Part shown: piece after piece, positions 6,301 to 13,045 of the stretch
Position numbering within the stretch: position 1 is the first letter of the stretch
Layout of the letters: the number at the start of each line of letters is the position of its first letter
DNA from: Clostridiales bacterium
GTDB taxonomy: Bacteria > Bacillota_A > Clostridia > Christensenellales > Christensenellaceae
DNA: 13,045 nt
NCBI GenBank assembly: GCA_003149735.1
Contig: QANA01000049.1
Location: 1 to 13,045 of the forward strand
Reading direction: 5' to 3'
Notes under the pieces: generated by a model
Seen by the model: the letters and a program-made list of their open reading frames with translations, nothing else
The model's database searches: none
Told to the model about the DNA's origin: nothing
Position numbers and translations under genes: made by a program

Positions 6301-6318
6301 AAAACATTAACAAAACAT

Positions 6319-6350
6319 AAAAAGCGGTTGTTTTGAACAACCGCTTTTTT
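6319..6350. terminator. Bidirectional terminator between convergent units
   Basis: AAAAAGCGGTTGTT (6319-6332) pairs with AACAACCGCTTTTTT (6336-6350) across a 3-nt loop. It gives a GC-containing stem with a T-tract on the plus strand and the equivalent on the minus strand. It ends the GerQ-like gene on one strand and the ABC operon on the other. Confidence 0.9.
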
Positions 6351-6368
6351 GCTAAATAAAGTTTAAAG

Positions 6369-7364
6369 TTATTGAACGGCTTTCTCTGCGAAAGTATTAT
6401 TAACAATTTCAAGATAGGAAGCACGTTGTTTCAATTCGCCTGCTTCCTGCATGACATCTTGCAACCGCTCAAAGGCATCTTGAGTCATCGCAGGTGTGCT
6501 GACCCAGGCATCAATATTCTGATACCGTTGGATTGCAGTGCTTAACAGGGCGAGATCACTATCCGGAAAGAACGGAGCAATTACTTCCGCAATTGTTTTT
6601 GCATCTGCCTGTATTACCCATTGTTGTGCCTTGTAGAGTGCGTTGGTGAATTTCTGGATGATATCCGGATGCTCATTGATATAACTTTGCAATGCAAAGT
6701 AAGCGGTATAAGGGATTTCACCACTATCCTGACCGACAGAGGCTACAATATACCCTTTGCCTTCCTGCTCCAGGGTAGAGGCGACTGGTTCAAATACTGT
6801 TACATAGTCGCCGGTACCGGCTGTAAAAGAGGGAACCATCAAATCAAAATCGATGGAAGTATCCAGTTGAACGGCATCTATATCGACTCCACTCTGCTTA
6901 ACAACGTATTCCAGGGTCATATAGGGAACTCCACCTTTTCGACCACCTAATACGTGGGCTCCTTCAAAGTCTTTATAAGAAAAAGAAGCGTTAGGAGTTC
7001 TGGAAACGATGAAAGATCCATCCCGTTTTGTAACCTGTGCAAAAACCTGGGCAAAGTCTTCCTTACCTTCATTGTAGACATAAATGCTTGCTTCAGGGCC
7101 AGCAAAACCGATATCAACTTGCCTGGAAAGGACGGCTGTCATAACATTATCGGCGCCACCGCCATTTACCAGCTCTATTTCAAGGCCTTCCTCCTCAAAA
7201 TAACCGAGAGCAATAGCCGCATACTGGGGAGCATAGAAGACAGAATGGGTAACTTCACTGACTGTGAGATGAACGACTTCTTCAGTAGAATGTTTTTCGC
7301 AGCTGCTAAGTGTCAAACTAATGCAAAAAAGCAAAGCCAGTGCAGCATACAAAATTTTTTTCAT
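6369..7364 (-). CDS. ABC transporter substrate-binding lipoprotein (NitT/TauT, NMT1/THI5-like)
   Basis: A 331-residue extracytoplasmic binding protein. It starts with a lipoprotein signal peptide: Met-Lys-Lys, a hydrophobic core, and the lipobox LSSC with the lipidated Cys22. The mature part matches the NMT1/THI5/SsuA fold. It has VFYAPQYAAIALGYFEEEGL after the first strand, then VLSRQVDIGFAGPEASI, the family's typical 'G..D.....P' pattern. Known members bind sulfonates, nitrate, pyrimidine thiamin precursors or riboflavin-like compounds; the ligand cannot be assigned here. On the minus strand AAAGGAGG lies about 10 nt upstream of the ATG. It is the third gene of the operon, 25 nt after the permease stop, followed by the shared terminator. 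Confidence 0.9.
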   Translation of the reverse strand: MKKILYAALALLFCISLTLSSCEKHSTEEVVHLTVSEVTHSVFYAPQYAAIALGYFEEEGLEIELVNGGGADNVMTAVLSRQVDIGFAGPEASIYVYNEGKEDFAQVFAQVTKRDGSFIVSRTPNASFSYKDFEGAHVLGGRKGGVPYMTLEYVVKQSGVDIDAVQLDTSIDFDLMVPSFTAGTGDYVTVFEPVASTLEQEGKGYIVASVGQDSGEIPYTAYFALQSYINEHPDIIQKFTNALYKAQQWVIQADAKTIAEVIAPFFPDSDLALLSTAIQRYQNIDAWVSTPAMTQDAFERLQDVMQEAGELKQRASYLEIVNNTFAEKAVQ

Positions 7365-7389
7365 GCCCTTAATTCCTCCTTTAGGATTC

Positions 7390-8208
7390 TCAGTGAATAT
7401 GTTTTGTTAAAAAATTCTGTAGTAAGACAATTCCTTGATACATAATGGTCGCGGCACAGGTCAATATCATAACACTGGACATTACCAAATCCATCTGAAA
7501 GACCTGTGAACCGTAGACGATGAGATAACCTATGCCTGCCTTTGAGACAAGAAATTCTCCCATGATCACACCCACCCAGCAAAGCCCCACATTGATTTTA
7601 AGAGAATTGATAATCGTGGGAAAGTTTCCGGGAAAAATGAGTTTCTGGAAAATTTGGCGGCGGGTTGCGCCCATTGCACGCAATAATTTGATTTTTTCGG
7701 GATCAATGGTAATAAAACCGTGGAACACTTCCAGAATCGTTACGATTAACGAAATGGCAAGTGCCATGATAATGATTGCCTTTTGTCCGGCACCTACCCA
7801 AACGATAATGATGGGACCTAATGCTACTTTTGGAAGAGCATTGAGAATCACAAGGTAAGGTTCTAATACATTTGATAAAAACGGTGACCACCAGAGAAGT
7901 GTTGCAATGAAGGTACCGATACAAGTACCTAACAGGAATCCAATTATCGTTTCTAAGCAGGAAACAACAATATGCCGAATTAAATCTCCCTGTTGATATA
8001 GGTTCACAATGCAGCGGAAAATGCGTGAAGGCTGACTCATGATAAAAGGATCGATCCAGCCTAATTTTCCGGCGACTTCCCATAATAGGAGCAGACCTAA
8101 AATCAAAAAAATTTTGCAAAAAGAGATCCAGACATTTTTTCTTCGGAGTTCTTTTAAGTAAAGTTTTCTTGCGGGGGAAAGTATTTCTTTATTGTTATCC
8201 ATTGACAT
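7390..8208 (-). CDS. ABC transporter permease (NitT/TauT, SsuC/ThiX-like)
   Basis: A 272-residue inner-membrane permease with about six membrane segments, after a charged N-terminus of some 25 residues. The EAA loop that contacts the ATPase is visible at about 172-195, with LRAMGATRRQIFQKLIFP. The second-half signature GLCWVGVIMGEFL followed by KAGIGYLI is typical of the SsuC/TauC branch of the BPD_transp_1 family. It should form the membrane channel with the ATPase and lipoprotein encoded beside it. ATG 8208 lies 13 nt inside the end of the ATPase gene, with GGAGG 7 nt upstream on the minus strand, so translation is probably coupled. ATG 8202 is a possible alternative two codons later. Confidence 0.92.
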   Translation of the reverse strand: MSMDNNKEILSPARKLYLKELRRKNVWISFCKIFLILGLLLLWEVAGKLGWIDPFIMSQPSRIFRCIVNLYQQGDLIRHIVVSCLETIIGFLLGTCIGTFIATLLWWSPFLSNVLEPYLVILNALPKVALGPIIIVWVGAGQKAIIIMALAISLIVTILEVFHGFITIDPEKIKLLRAMGATRRQIFQKLIFPGNFPTIINSLKINVGLCWVGVIMGEFLVSKAGIGYLIVYGSQVFQMDLVMSSVMILTCAATIMYQGIVLLQNFLTKHIH

Positions 8209-8962
8209 CCAACTCCCTCCATATTTGATTAAAATATGTTCGGAAAAGAGGGTGCTCTCTTCGGGTCATGGGGAAATTTTTCTGCATATCAAAATCAATA
8301 GCATGAATGGCCTTGATATGAGCGGGGCGACGCGATAGGACGATGATGCGGTCAGAAACGCAAATGGCTTCCGAAATATCATGTGTTACCATGATAGCTG
8401 TTTTTTTCTCCTGTTTAATGATATGATATATATCATTGGAAACGGCGAGGCGTGTTTGATAATCAAGAGAAGAAAAAGGTTCATCTAATAATAGCAACTC
8501 CGGTTTAGTGGCCAGCGTTCGGATTAGGGCAACTCTCTGCCTCATACCGCCGGAAAGCTGAGAAGGATATTTTTCTCTGAAATCGGATAAACCGTAAGTG
8601 CGAAGAAGTTCTTCGGCGTAAGCAACGTTTTCCGGGGTCTTGCGGTGTTGAATTTCCAGCCCAAGCATGATATTACCGAAAACAGTCCGCCAGGAAAAAA
8701 GGTGATCCCTCTGCGGCATAAAGCCAATAATGGGATCCGGGCCAGATATTTGTTTTCCATTGATATAGACAGATCCCGAGGAAGGGGAGAGCAGGCCGGA
8801 AATAATTGAAAGCAGCGTTGATTTTCCGCAGCCGCTGGGACCGACGATGCTTACAAATTCTCCTTCCGCGATATCCAGATCTATATGCGAAATGGCTTCG
8901 ATTTCACCATTTTTGGATTGATAATTCAAAGAAATGCCTAAAACATTTACAATTTTATTCAT
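8195..8962 (-). CDS. ABC transporter ATP-binding protein (NitT/TauT, SsuB/ThiZ-like)
   Basis: A 255-residue ATPase that powers import through the permease next door. All catalytic motifs are intact. Walker A is GPSGCGKST (residues 41-49), the Q-loop is FMPQRD (Gln84), and the signature is LSGGMRQ (136-142). Walker B is LLLLDEP with Glu161, followed by the D-loop SSLD, and the H-loop is MVTHD with His194. The Q-loop sequence PQRD..L and the overall length are typical of SsuB/TauB-type subunits. ATG 8962 has AGGAGG about 6 nt upstream on the minus strand. It is the first gene of a three-gene operon and is divergent from the RNase J gene. I looked in the leader for a TPP or SAM riboswitch and saw none. 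Confidence 0.95.
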   Translation of the reverse strand: MNKIVNVLGISLNYQSKNGEIEAISHIDLDIAEGEFVSIVGPSGCGKSTLLSIISGLLSPSSGSVYINGKQISGPDPIIGFMPQRDHLFSWRTVFGNIMLGLEIQHRKTPENVAYAEELLRTYGLSDFREKYPSQLSGGMRQRVALIRTLATKPELLLLDEPFSSLDYQTRLAVSNDIYHIIKQEKKTAIMVTHDISEAICVSDRIIVLSRRPAHIKAIHAIDFDMQKNFPMTRREHPLFRTYFNQIWRELDVNG

Positions 8963-9082
8963 GGCAAACCTCCTTGTATTGGTTTATAATATGGAGAGAA
9001 AATGGAAAGTGTGCGCAATTCATATTTTAGAGCATCGGATTGGTATAAAAGGCAGAAGTTTCAATAAAACAGGTGTATATAC
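8963..9082. other. Divergent intergenic region, ABC operon / RNase J
   Basis: This A+T-rich stretch separates two divergent operons and carries the leader of each. On the plus strand, an 8-bp palindrome GTATATAC (9075-9082) abuts the -35 of the RNase J promoter. I could not find a convincing sigma-A promoter for the ABC operon: TATTAT-type -10 candidates on the minus strand lack a -35 at proper spacing. I see no riboswitch or small gene. Confidence 0.45.
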
Positions 9083-9111
9083 TTAACGAAAAATGTAAAA
9101 TATGATATGAT
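9083..9111 (+). promoter_or_regulatory. Sigma-A-like promoter for the RNase J operon
   Basis: TTAACG (9083-9088) and TATGAT (9106-9111) are separated by exactly 17 nt and match the consensus boxes at four and five of six positions. Transcription would start near 9118. The -10 box overlaps the upstream candidate ATG at 9107, which argues that the RNase J start lies further downstream. Confidence 0.5.
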
Positions 9112-9154
9112 AGAAAAGTATTACGATAGAAATAAAAGTGAGGACGAATTTTAC

Positions 9155-10858
9155 TTGAGAAACAGGCAAAGAACGAATCGTAAATCGAATGACAACGCGA
9201 AGCAGAGACCTGCCATTCGCATTATTCCGCTCGGTGGAATTGGCGAAATCGGAAAAAATATGACGGTAATTGAATATGGCAATGATATGATCGTCATTGA
9301 TTGCGGGTTGATGTTTCCGGAAAATGATATGCTGGGCATTGATTATGTAATTCCAGAGACAGAATATCTGCTGAAAAATAAGGATAAACTGCGGGCTATT
9401 ATATTGACACATGGGCATGAGGATCATATTGGCGCTACACCGTATGTGCTTCCGAAATTTTCTGTTCCCGTATATGGAACCAAATTAACTTTGGCTCTGG
9501 TGGAAATTAAGTTGGCAGAGCATGGAGTAAAGAATCAGAAGTTGCAATGCGTTGAGCCGGGCAGTAAAGTCAGATGCGGTGCATTTGAAGTTGAATTTGT
9601 AAAAGTCAGCCATAGCATTGATGATGCTGTTGCTTTAGCGGTTCATACTCCGGAAGGAACGCTGGTGCATACCGGTGACTTTAAGATTGATTTTACGCCG
9701 ATCGATGGAAAAGTAGCAGACATACAGCGCTTTACCGAGTTGGGAAAAGAAGGAGTGCTGGCATTGATGTCAGACAGTACCAACGCTGAAACGCCCGGTT
9801 ATACCATTTCCGAACGAAGCGTAGGGCAAAGTTTTGAAAAATATTTTTCAGAGGCTAAAGGGCGTATTATTATTGCTACCTTTGCGTCGAATGTGCATCG
9901 TTTGCAGCAGGTCATTGATGTAGCTAAAAAGTATAACCGGAAAGTCTGCCTGACCGGACGCAGCATTTTGCGTATTACTGGGGTTGCAAAAGAACTGGGT
10001 TATTTGAATATCCCTGAGAAGATGATCATCGAAATGGATGAAATTGATCGTGTACGGGATAGTAAGGTAGTAATTTTAGCAACAGGAAGCCAGGGGGAAC
10101 CCATGTCAGGGTTGGTGCGAATGGCTGAAGGAGATCATTCAAAAATAGGTATTAAGCAGGGAGATCTTGTGATTTTATCCTCCTCCTCTATACCGGGCAA
10201 TGAGAAAAATATTTCTCATGTAATTAATTTGCTGTACCGGCAGGGAGCAAGAGTTGTATTTGGGGGGATGGCACAGGTACATGTCTCAGGGCACGCTTGC
10301 CAAGAAGAACTGAAGTTGATGCTTGCTATGATTAAACCGAAGTATTTTATTCCGGTGCATGGAGAAGAGCGGCATTTATACAGTCACGCTGATCTGGCTT
10401 ACAATATGGGCTATAAGAAGAAAGATGTGTTTATACCTCAGCTTGGAATGCCTATTGAGCTGCGCAAGAAGAGCGCGAAATACGGCGAAGCAGTGGAATC
10501 GGGCATTATTATGATTGATGGTTTGGGAGTTGGAGATGTCGGCAGTGTAGTGCTGAAGGACAGGCAGGTACTTTCGCAAGATGGGCTGTTTGTTGTAGCC
10601 TTGACGATGTCGAAAGGGCAGCGCGGCTTAGTTTCTGAGCCGGAAATTCTTTCAAGAGGTTTTGTATATGTTAAGGAAGCCGAGGAATTGATGGCGCATG
10701 CAAAGAAACTGATTGTCCGTACGGTAGATGAATGTACCAAGGTAAAGGGAGCCAATTGGGCTACGATTAAGAGCAAAGTGAAAAGTGCTCTCTCCTCTTA
10801 TTTGTATAATAAGACCAAGCGCAGTCCGATGATTCTGCCGATTATTATTGAAGTGTGA
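9155..10858 (+). CDS. rnj: Ribonuclease J
   Basis: A beta-CASP metallo-beta-lactamase ribonuclease with endonuclease and 5'-to-3' exonuclease activity, central to mRNA decay and rRNA maturation in Bacillota. The zinc motif is THGHEDHIG, with His86, His88, Asp90 and His91 counted from the chosen start. Further motifs are IRIIPLGGIGEIGKN near the N-terminus, HTGDFKID, the beta-CASP segment with SSSSIPGNE and HVSGHA, and PVHGE. An RNase J-type C-terminal domain follows. I prefer TTG 9155, preceded by GTGAGGA about 10 nt upstream, giving 567 residues (Bacillus RNase J1 has about 555). ATG 9107 would give 583 residues but has no ribosome binding site and sits in the -10 box. It leads an operon with a YlbF-family gene, mltG and a U32 peptidase. 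Confidence 0.93.
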   Translation: MRNRQRTNRKSNDNAKQRPAIRIIPLGGIGEIGKNMTVIEYGNDMIVIDCGLMFPENDMLGIDYVIPETEYLLKNKDKLRAIILTHGHEDHIGATPYVLPKFSVPVYGTKLTLALVEIKLAEHGVKNQKLQCVEPGSKVRCGAFEVEFVKVSHSIDDAVALAVHTPEGTLVHTGDFKIDFTPIDGKVADIQRFTELGKEGVLALMSDSTNAETPGYTISERSVGQSFEKYFSEAKGRIIIATFASNVHRLQQVIDVAKKYNRKVCLTGRSILRITGVAKELGYLNIPEKMIIEMDEIDRVRDSKVVILATGSQGEPMSGLVRMAEGDHSKIGIKQGDLVILSSSSIPGNEKNISHVINLLYRQGARVVFGGMAQVHVSGHACQEELKLMLAMIKPKYFIPVHGEERHLYSHADLAYNMGYKKKDVFIPQLGMPIELRKKSAKYGEAVESGIIMIDGLGVGDVGSVVLKDRQVLSQDGLFVVALTMSKGQRGLVSEPEILSRGFVYVKEAEELMAHAKKLIVRTVDECTKVKGANWATIKSKVKSALSSYLYNKTKRSPMILPIIIEV

Positions 10859-10891
10859 ATAAATGATTTTTATAGAGGAGGAAAAACGTTT

Positions 10892-11242
10892 ATGTATATT
10901 TATGATAGAGCACATCAGCTGGCAGCTGATATTAAACAGAGTGAAGAATTTAAAACTTATAAGGCACTGAAATATGAATTATATGCCGAAGAAACAACCA
11001 AGTCACTTTTAAAACAGTATAAGCAGGCTCAGTTTGAGGCGCAGGCCATGGTGATGTCGGGGCAACAGCCAAGCGAAGAATTAATGGACAAATTGAAAAA
11101 GGTTGGAGAAGTATTGGCTTTTAATCCTAAAGTGACTGAATTTTTTGCTGCCGAATATAAATTCAATACAATTGTTTCTGATATTTATAAAATTATCGGG
11201 GATGCTTGTGAGTTGGATACAGGCTTGTTTGAACAGGAATAA
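10892..11242 (+). CDS. YlbF/YmcA family protein
   Basis: A 116-residue, almost entirely helical, charged protein of the Com_YlbF family. The pattern 'YDRAHQLAADIKQSEEFKTYK' near the start, the 'LKQYKQAQFEAQ' central helix and the late segment FNPKVTEFFAAEYKFN are typical of the family. In Bacillus, YlbF and YmcA belong to the Y-complex (RicA/RicF/RicT), which steers RNase Y cleavage and affects competence and sporulation. This protein is shorter than YlbF (about 149 residues) and has a single cysteine (Cys106), so it lacks a cysteine-bearing tail. It may be closer to YheA/YmcA-type members. ATG 10892 has GAGGAGG 10 nt upstream. It follows the RNase J gene by 33 nt, so the two should be co-transcribed. 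Confidence 0.85.
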   Translation: MYIYDRAHQLAADIKQSEEFKTYKALKYELYAEETTKSLLKQYKQAQFEAQAMVMSGQQPSEELMDKLKKVGEVLAFNPKVTEFFAAEYKFNTIVSDIYKIIGDACELDTGLFEQE

Positions 11243-11276
11243 GGGAAGTTTCCAAGTATAGAGGAGAAGAAAGGAA

Positions 11277-12629
11277 ATGGGTAATCGGAATCAACGTCGC
11301 TCGATCAAACCTGTAGAGTTTAAGTCTCAGGGGACAAAGCAGACGATACGTGAGGTGCCGGAAGAAAAACAAAAATCCCGCCAGATTCATGCTCCGGTAA
11401 TAGAAACGAAGCAACAGGCGGAAAAGAAAAAGTTTTCATCACCTGAATCCCGGAATAAAGGAAAACAGATGGTTAAAACGCGTAAATATACAAAGATTGA
11501 TCGCAACATAGAGGAAAATCCCTGGCGGGATATTGGCAGGCGTGTTTTGAAAACAGCTATTATGGTGGCTTGCAGTTTGGCAATTGTCGCGATCATGGGT
11601 GTTATTGTTTACAATTATGTTTATGGGCACTATATAGCACCGGTGGATGTTGATAGTACCGAAGAAATCAGTGTTATTATTGATAAAGATGATAGCCTGA
11701 AGTCGATTTCGCAGAAGTTGGAAGATGCAGGAGTCATCCGCAATAGTACGATTTTTAAGTATTATGTGGATTTTTCGGATATGAGCACCAAACTGTTGGC
11801 TGGTAAGTTTACATTATCGCCAAGTATGACTTATGATGACATTATCAATGTCCTGAAACGGCCGGCTGCGGCTCAACAATCTACTCGGGTTACTCTGGTA
11901 GAAGGTATATTGATTAAAGGAATGATACCGAAACTGGAAGAAGCAGGGGTGTTGGCAGAAGCGAGCAGCAGTGCTGAATTTGATTCAAAAGTTGCGGCGG
12001 GTACAGATTATTCGGATTATTGGTTTATTAAGGAAGTATTAGACCAAGAGGAAACGCAGTCAGAACACCGCGATTATATTCTGGAAGGTTATCTTTTCCC
12101 GGATACTTATGAATTTTATATTTCTTCGGATACAGATCAGGTTGTTGAAAAAATGCTTAACCGATTTGCGGAAATCTACACCGAGGATTATAAAAAGAGA
12201 GCAGCAGAATTGGGAATGACCACGGATGAAGTGATCACTCTGGCTTCCATAATTGAAAAGGAAGCGGGAAAGGTAGAAGATTTTGCTAAGGTTTCAGCTG
12301 TTTTTTACAACCGCCTGGAGCAGGATATGATGCTGCAATCCTGTGCGACGTTGCAATACTTTATGCCGGAAAAGAAATTTGTATATTCGGCCGAAGAAAC
12401 CCAAACGCCTTCTCCGTATAATACCTATATTCATAAGGGTTTGCCGATTGGGCCAATCTGCAGCCCCGGTAAGGCAGCAATAGAGGCTGCTTTATGGCCG
12501 GATGAGCAGTTTATGGCAGAGGGCTATCTGTATTTTTGTGCAGGAGATCCTGCAGAAGGAACGACAGTCTTCGCAAAAACTTACGAAGAGCATAAAGCTA
12601 ATATAGCAAAATATGAATCCCTTTGGTAA
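11277..12629 (+). CDS. mltG: Endolytic transglycosylase MltG (YceG-like)
   Basis: A 450-residue membrane enzyme that cleaves nascent peptidoglycan strands and is thought to set their length. Residues 1-88 are a basic, Gln-rich, probably disordered cytoplasmic tail. One membrane helix follows (about 91-114), then a LysM-like module (about 130-195) and the YceG catalytic domain. The active-site segment is TLASIIEKEAG, with the probable catalytic Glu327. Downstream lie VSAVFYNRL, MLQSCATLQY (the family's 'LQSDPT..Y' region) and SPYNTYIHKGLPIGPICSPG, all diagnostic. It is longer than the E. coli enzyme (340 residues), mainly through its tail. The LQSCAT segment has Cys-Ala where Asp-Pro or a similar pair is common. 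ATG 11277 follows GGAGAAGAAAGG. Confidence 0.94.
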   Translation: MGNRNQRRSIKPVEFKSQGTKQTIREVPEEKQKSRQIHAPVIETKQQAEKKKFSSPESRNKGKQMVKTRKYTKIDRNIEENPWRDIGRRVLKTAIMVACSLAIVAIMGVIVYNYVYGHYIAPVDVDSTEEISVIIDKDDSLKSISQKLEDAGVIRNSTIFKYYVDFSDMSTKLLAGKFTLSPSMTYDDIINVLKRPAAAQQSTRVTLVEGILIKGMIPKLEEAGVLAEASSSAEFDSKVAAGTDYSDYWFIKEVLDQEETQSEHRDYILEGYLFPDTYEFYISSDTDQVVEKMLNRFAEIYTEDYKKRAAELGMTTDEVITLASIIEKEAGKVEDFAKVSAVFYNRLEQDMMLQSCATLQYFMPEKKFVYSAEETQTPSPYNTYIHKGLPIGPICSPGKAAIEAALWPDEQFMAEGYLYFCAGDPAEGTTVFAKTYEEHKANIAKYESLW

Positions 12630-12632
12630 ATT

Positions 12633-13045
12633 ATGATTATGCAAAAAAAAGTTGAGCTTTTGGCACCGGCCGGAAGCATGGAGTGTTTTGAGGCGGCACT
12701 GCGCTTTGGCGCAGATGCCGTCTATCTGGCAGGGAAAAAATTTGGATTAAGAGCATTTGCCGCTAATTTTTCTGAACAAGAACTACTGGAAGTGATCAGC
12801 AAAGCTCATAATCTGGGTAAAAAAGTATATATTACTGTCAATTCTCTCTTTCACAACGAGGAATTAGAGGCATTACCGGAATATTTGGAATATTTAAAGA
12901 AAATTGGGGCAGATGCGGTAATTGTCTCGGATCCGGGCGTATTGGCATTTTGCAAAGAAGCCGGGTTGGAAATCCATATCAGTACACAAATGAGCACTAT
13001 GAATTACAGAAGTGCTGCTTTTTGGCATCAGATGGGCGCAAAGCG
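12633..13045 (+). CDS. Peptidase U32 family protein (TrhP/YrrN-O-like), 5' part
   Basis: The first 137 codons of a gene that runs off the right edge. The peptide begins MQKKVELLAPAGSMECFEAA, then RFGADAVYLAGKKFGLRAFA, then KKVYITVNSLFHNEEL and DAVIVSDPGVL. These are the standard N-terminal blocks of U32 'peptidases', a TIM-barrel family. Members next to mltG in Bacillus (YrrN/YrrO, TrhP) take part in 5-hydroxyuridine formation at the tRNA wobble position rather than proteolysis. The same role is likely here by context, but the cysteine-rich region lies outside the window. It starts 3 nt after the mltG stop at ATG 12633 or, in frame, ATG 12639. I see no good ribosome binding site, so translation is probably coupled to mltG. 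Confidence 0.92.
   Translation, partial: MIMQKKVELLAPAGSMECFEAALRFGADAVYLAGKKFGLRAFAANFSEQELLEVISKAHNLGKKVYITVNSLFHNEELEALPEYLEYLKKIGADAVIVSDPGVLAFCKEAGLEIHISTQMSTMNYRSAAFWHQMGAK

Noticed and set aside
6954..7445. Plus-strand open frame of 163 codons opposite the binding-protein gene
   Set aside because: It has low-quality composition and no ribosome binding site, and it lies antisense to a gene with a clear lipobox and family motifs.
8963..9106. Riboswitch ahead of the ABC operon
   Set aside because: No conserved TPP, SAM or other riboswitch core word was found on the minus strand. A covariance search would be needed to exclude it fully.
1..13045. CRISPR array, insertion sequence, prophage or tRNA gene
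   Set aside because: No repeated spacer pattern, transposase, terminal inverted repeats or cloverleaf sequence was seen anywhere in the window.

Overview
The window looks like a chromosomal stretch from a low-to-mid-GC Bacillota (Firmicutes) organism, probably an anaerobic Clostridia- or Negativicutes-type lineage. The support is strong Shine-Dalgarno (SD) sites of the GGAGG type, the yceD-rpmF pair, RNase J, a YlbF-family gene next to mltG and a U32 peptidase, a ComEB-type deaminase, and a protein resembling the spore coat protein GerQ. The genus cannot be fixed from the sequence. No mobile element, CRISPR array, tRNA or rRNA is visible.

Layout, left to right. (1) 1-382: the 3' end of a yceD/DUF177 gene, then rpmF (ribosomal protein L32), closed by a strong hairpin terminator. 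(2) 440-3340: a tightly packed plus-strand run of MFS transporter, RimJ/L-type GNAT, CPBP-family membrane protease and second GNAT. The middle two genes overlap by 44 nt. A bidirectional terminator ends the run. (3) 3354-3864: a minus-strand dCMP/CMP deaminase (comEB-like) with its own sigma-A-like promoter. (4) 3945-6350: a plus-strand envelope and possible spore group. It holds a membrane-anchored SPOR-domain protein with an extra helical C-terminus, a membrane-anchored polysaccharide deacetylase and a GerQ-like protein. An 11-bp intercistronic hairpin with a GNRA loop lies between the first two, and a terminator shared with the opposing operon closes the group. (5) 6369-8962: a minus-strand NitT/TauT-type ABC importer operon (ATPase, permease, lipoprotein) of unknown substrate. 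(6) 9083-13045: a divergent plus-strand operon of RNase J, YlbF-family protein, MltG and the start of a U32 peptidase (TrhP/YrrN-O type) that runs off the right edge.

How the genes may work together. Block 6 joins RNA turnover (RNase J, perhaps with the YlbF-family protein), termination of peptidoglycan strands (MltG) and tRNA wobble modification (U32). It echoes the mltG-yrrM-yrrN-yrrO neighbourhood of Bacillus, without yrrM. Block 4 looks like peptidoglycan remodelling with a spore-envelope flavour. Block 2 has the composition of an accessory efflux/modification/immunity cassette, but nothing in the sequence names its substrate.

No clearly unprecedented system is visible. The items most worth a second look are the four-gene cassette, the SPOR-deacetylase-GerQ-like group with its hairpin, the co-transcription of a short YlbF-family protein with RNase J, and a probable TTG start of RNase J decided by an overlapping promoter.
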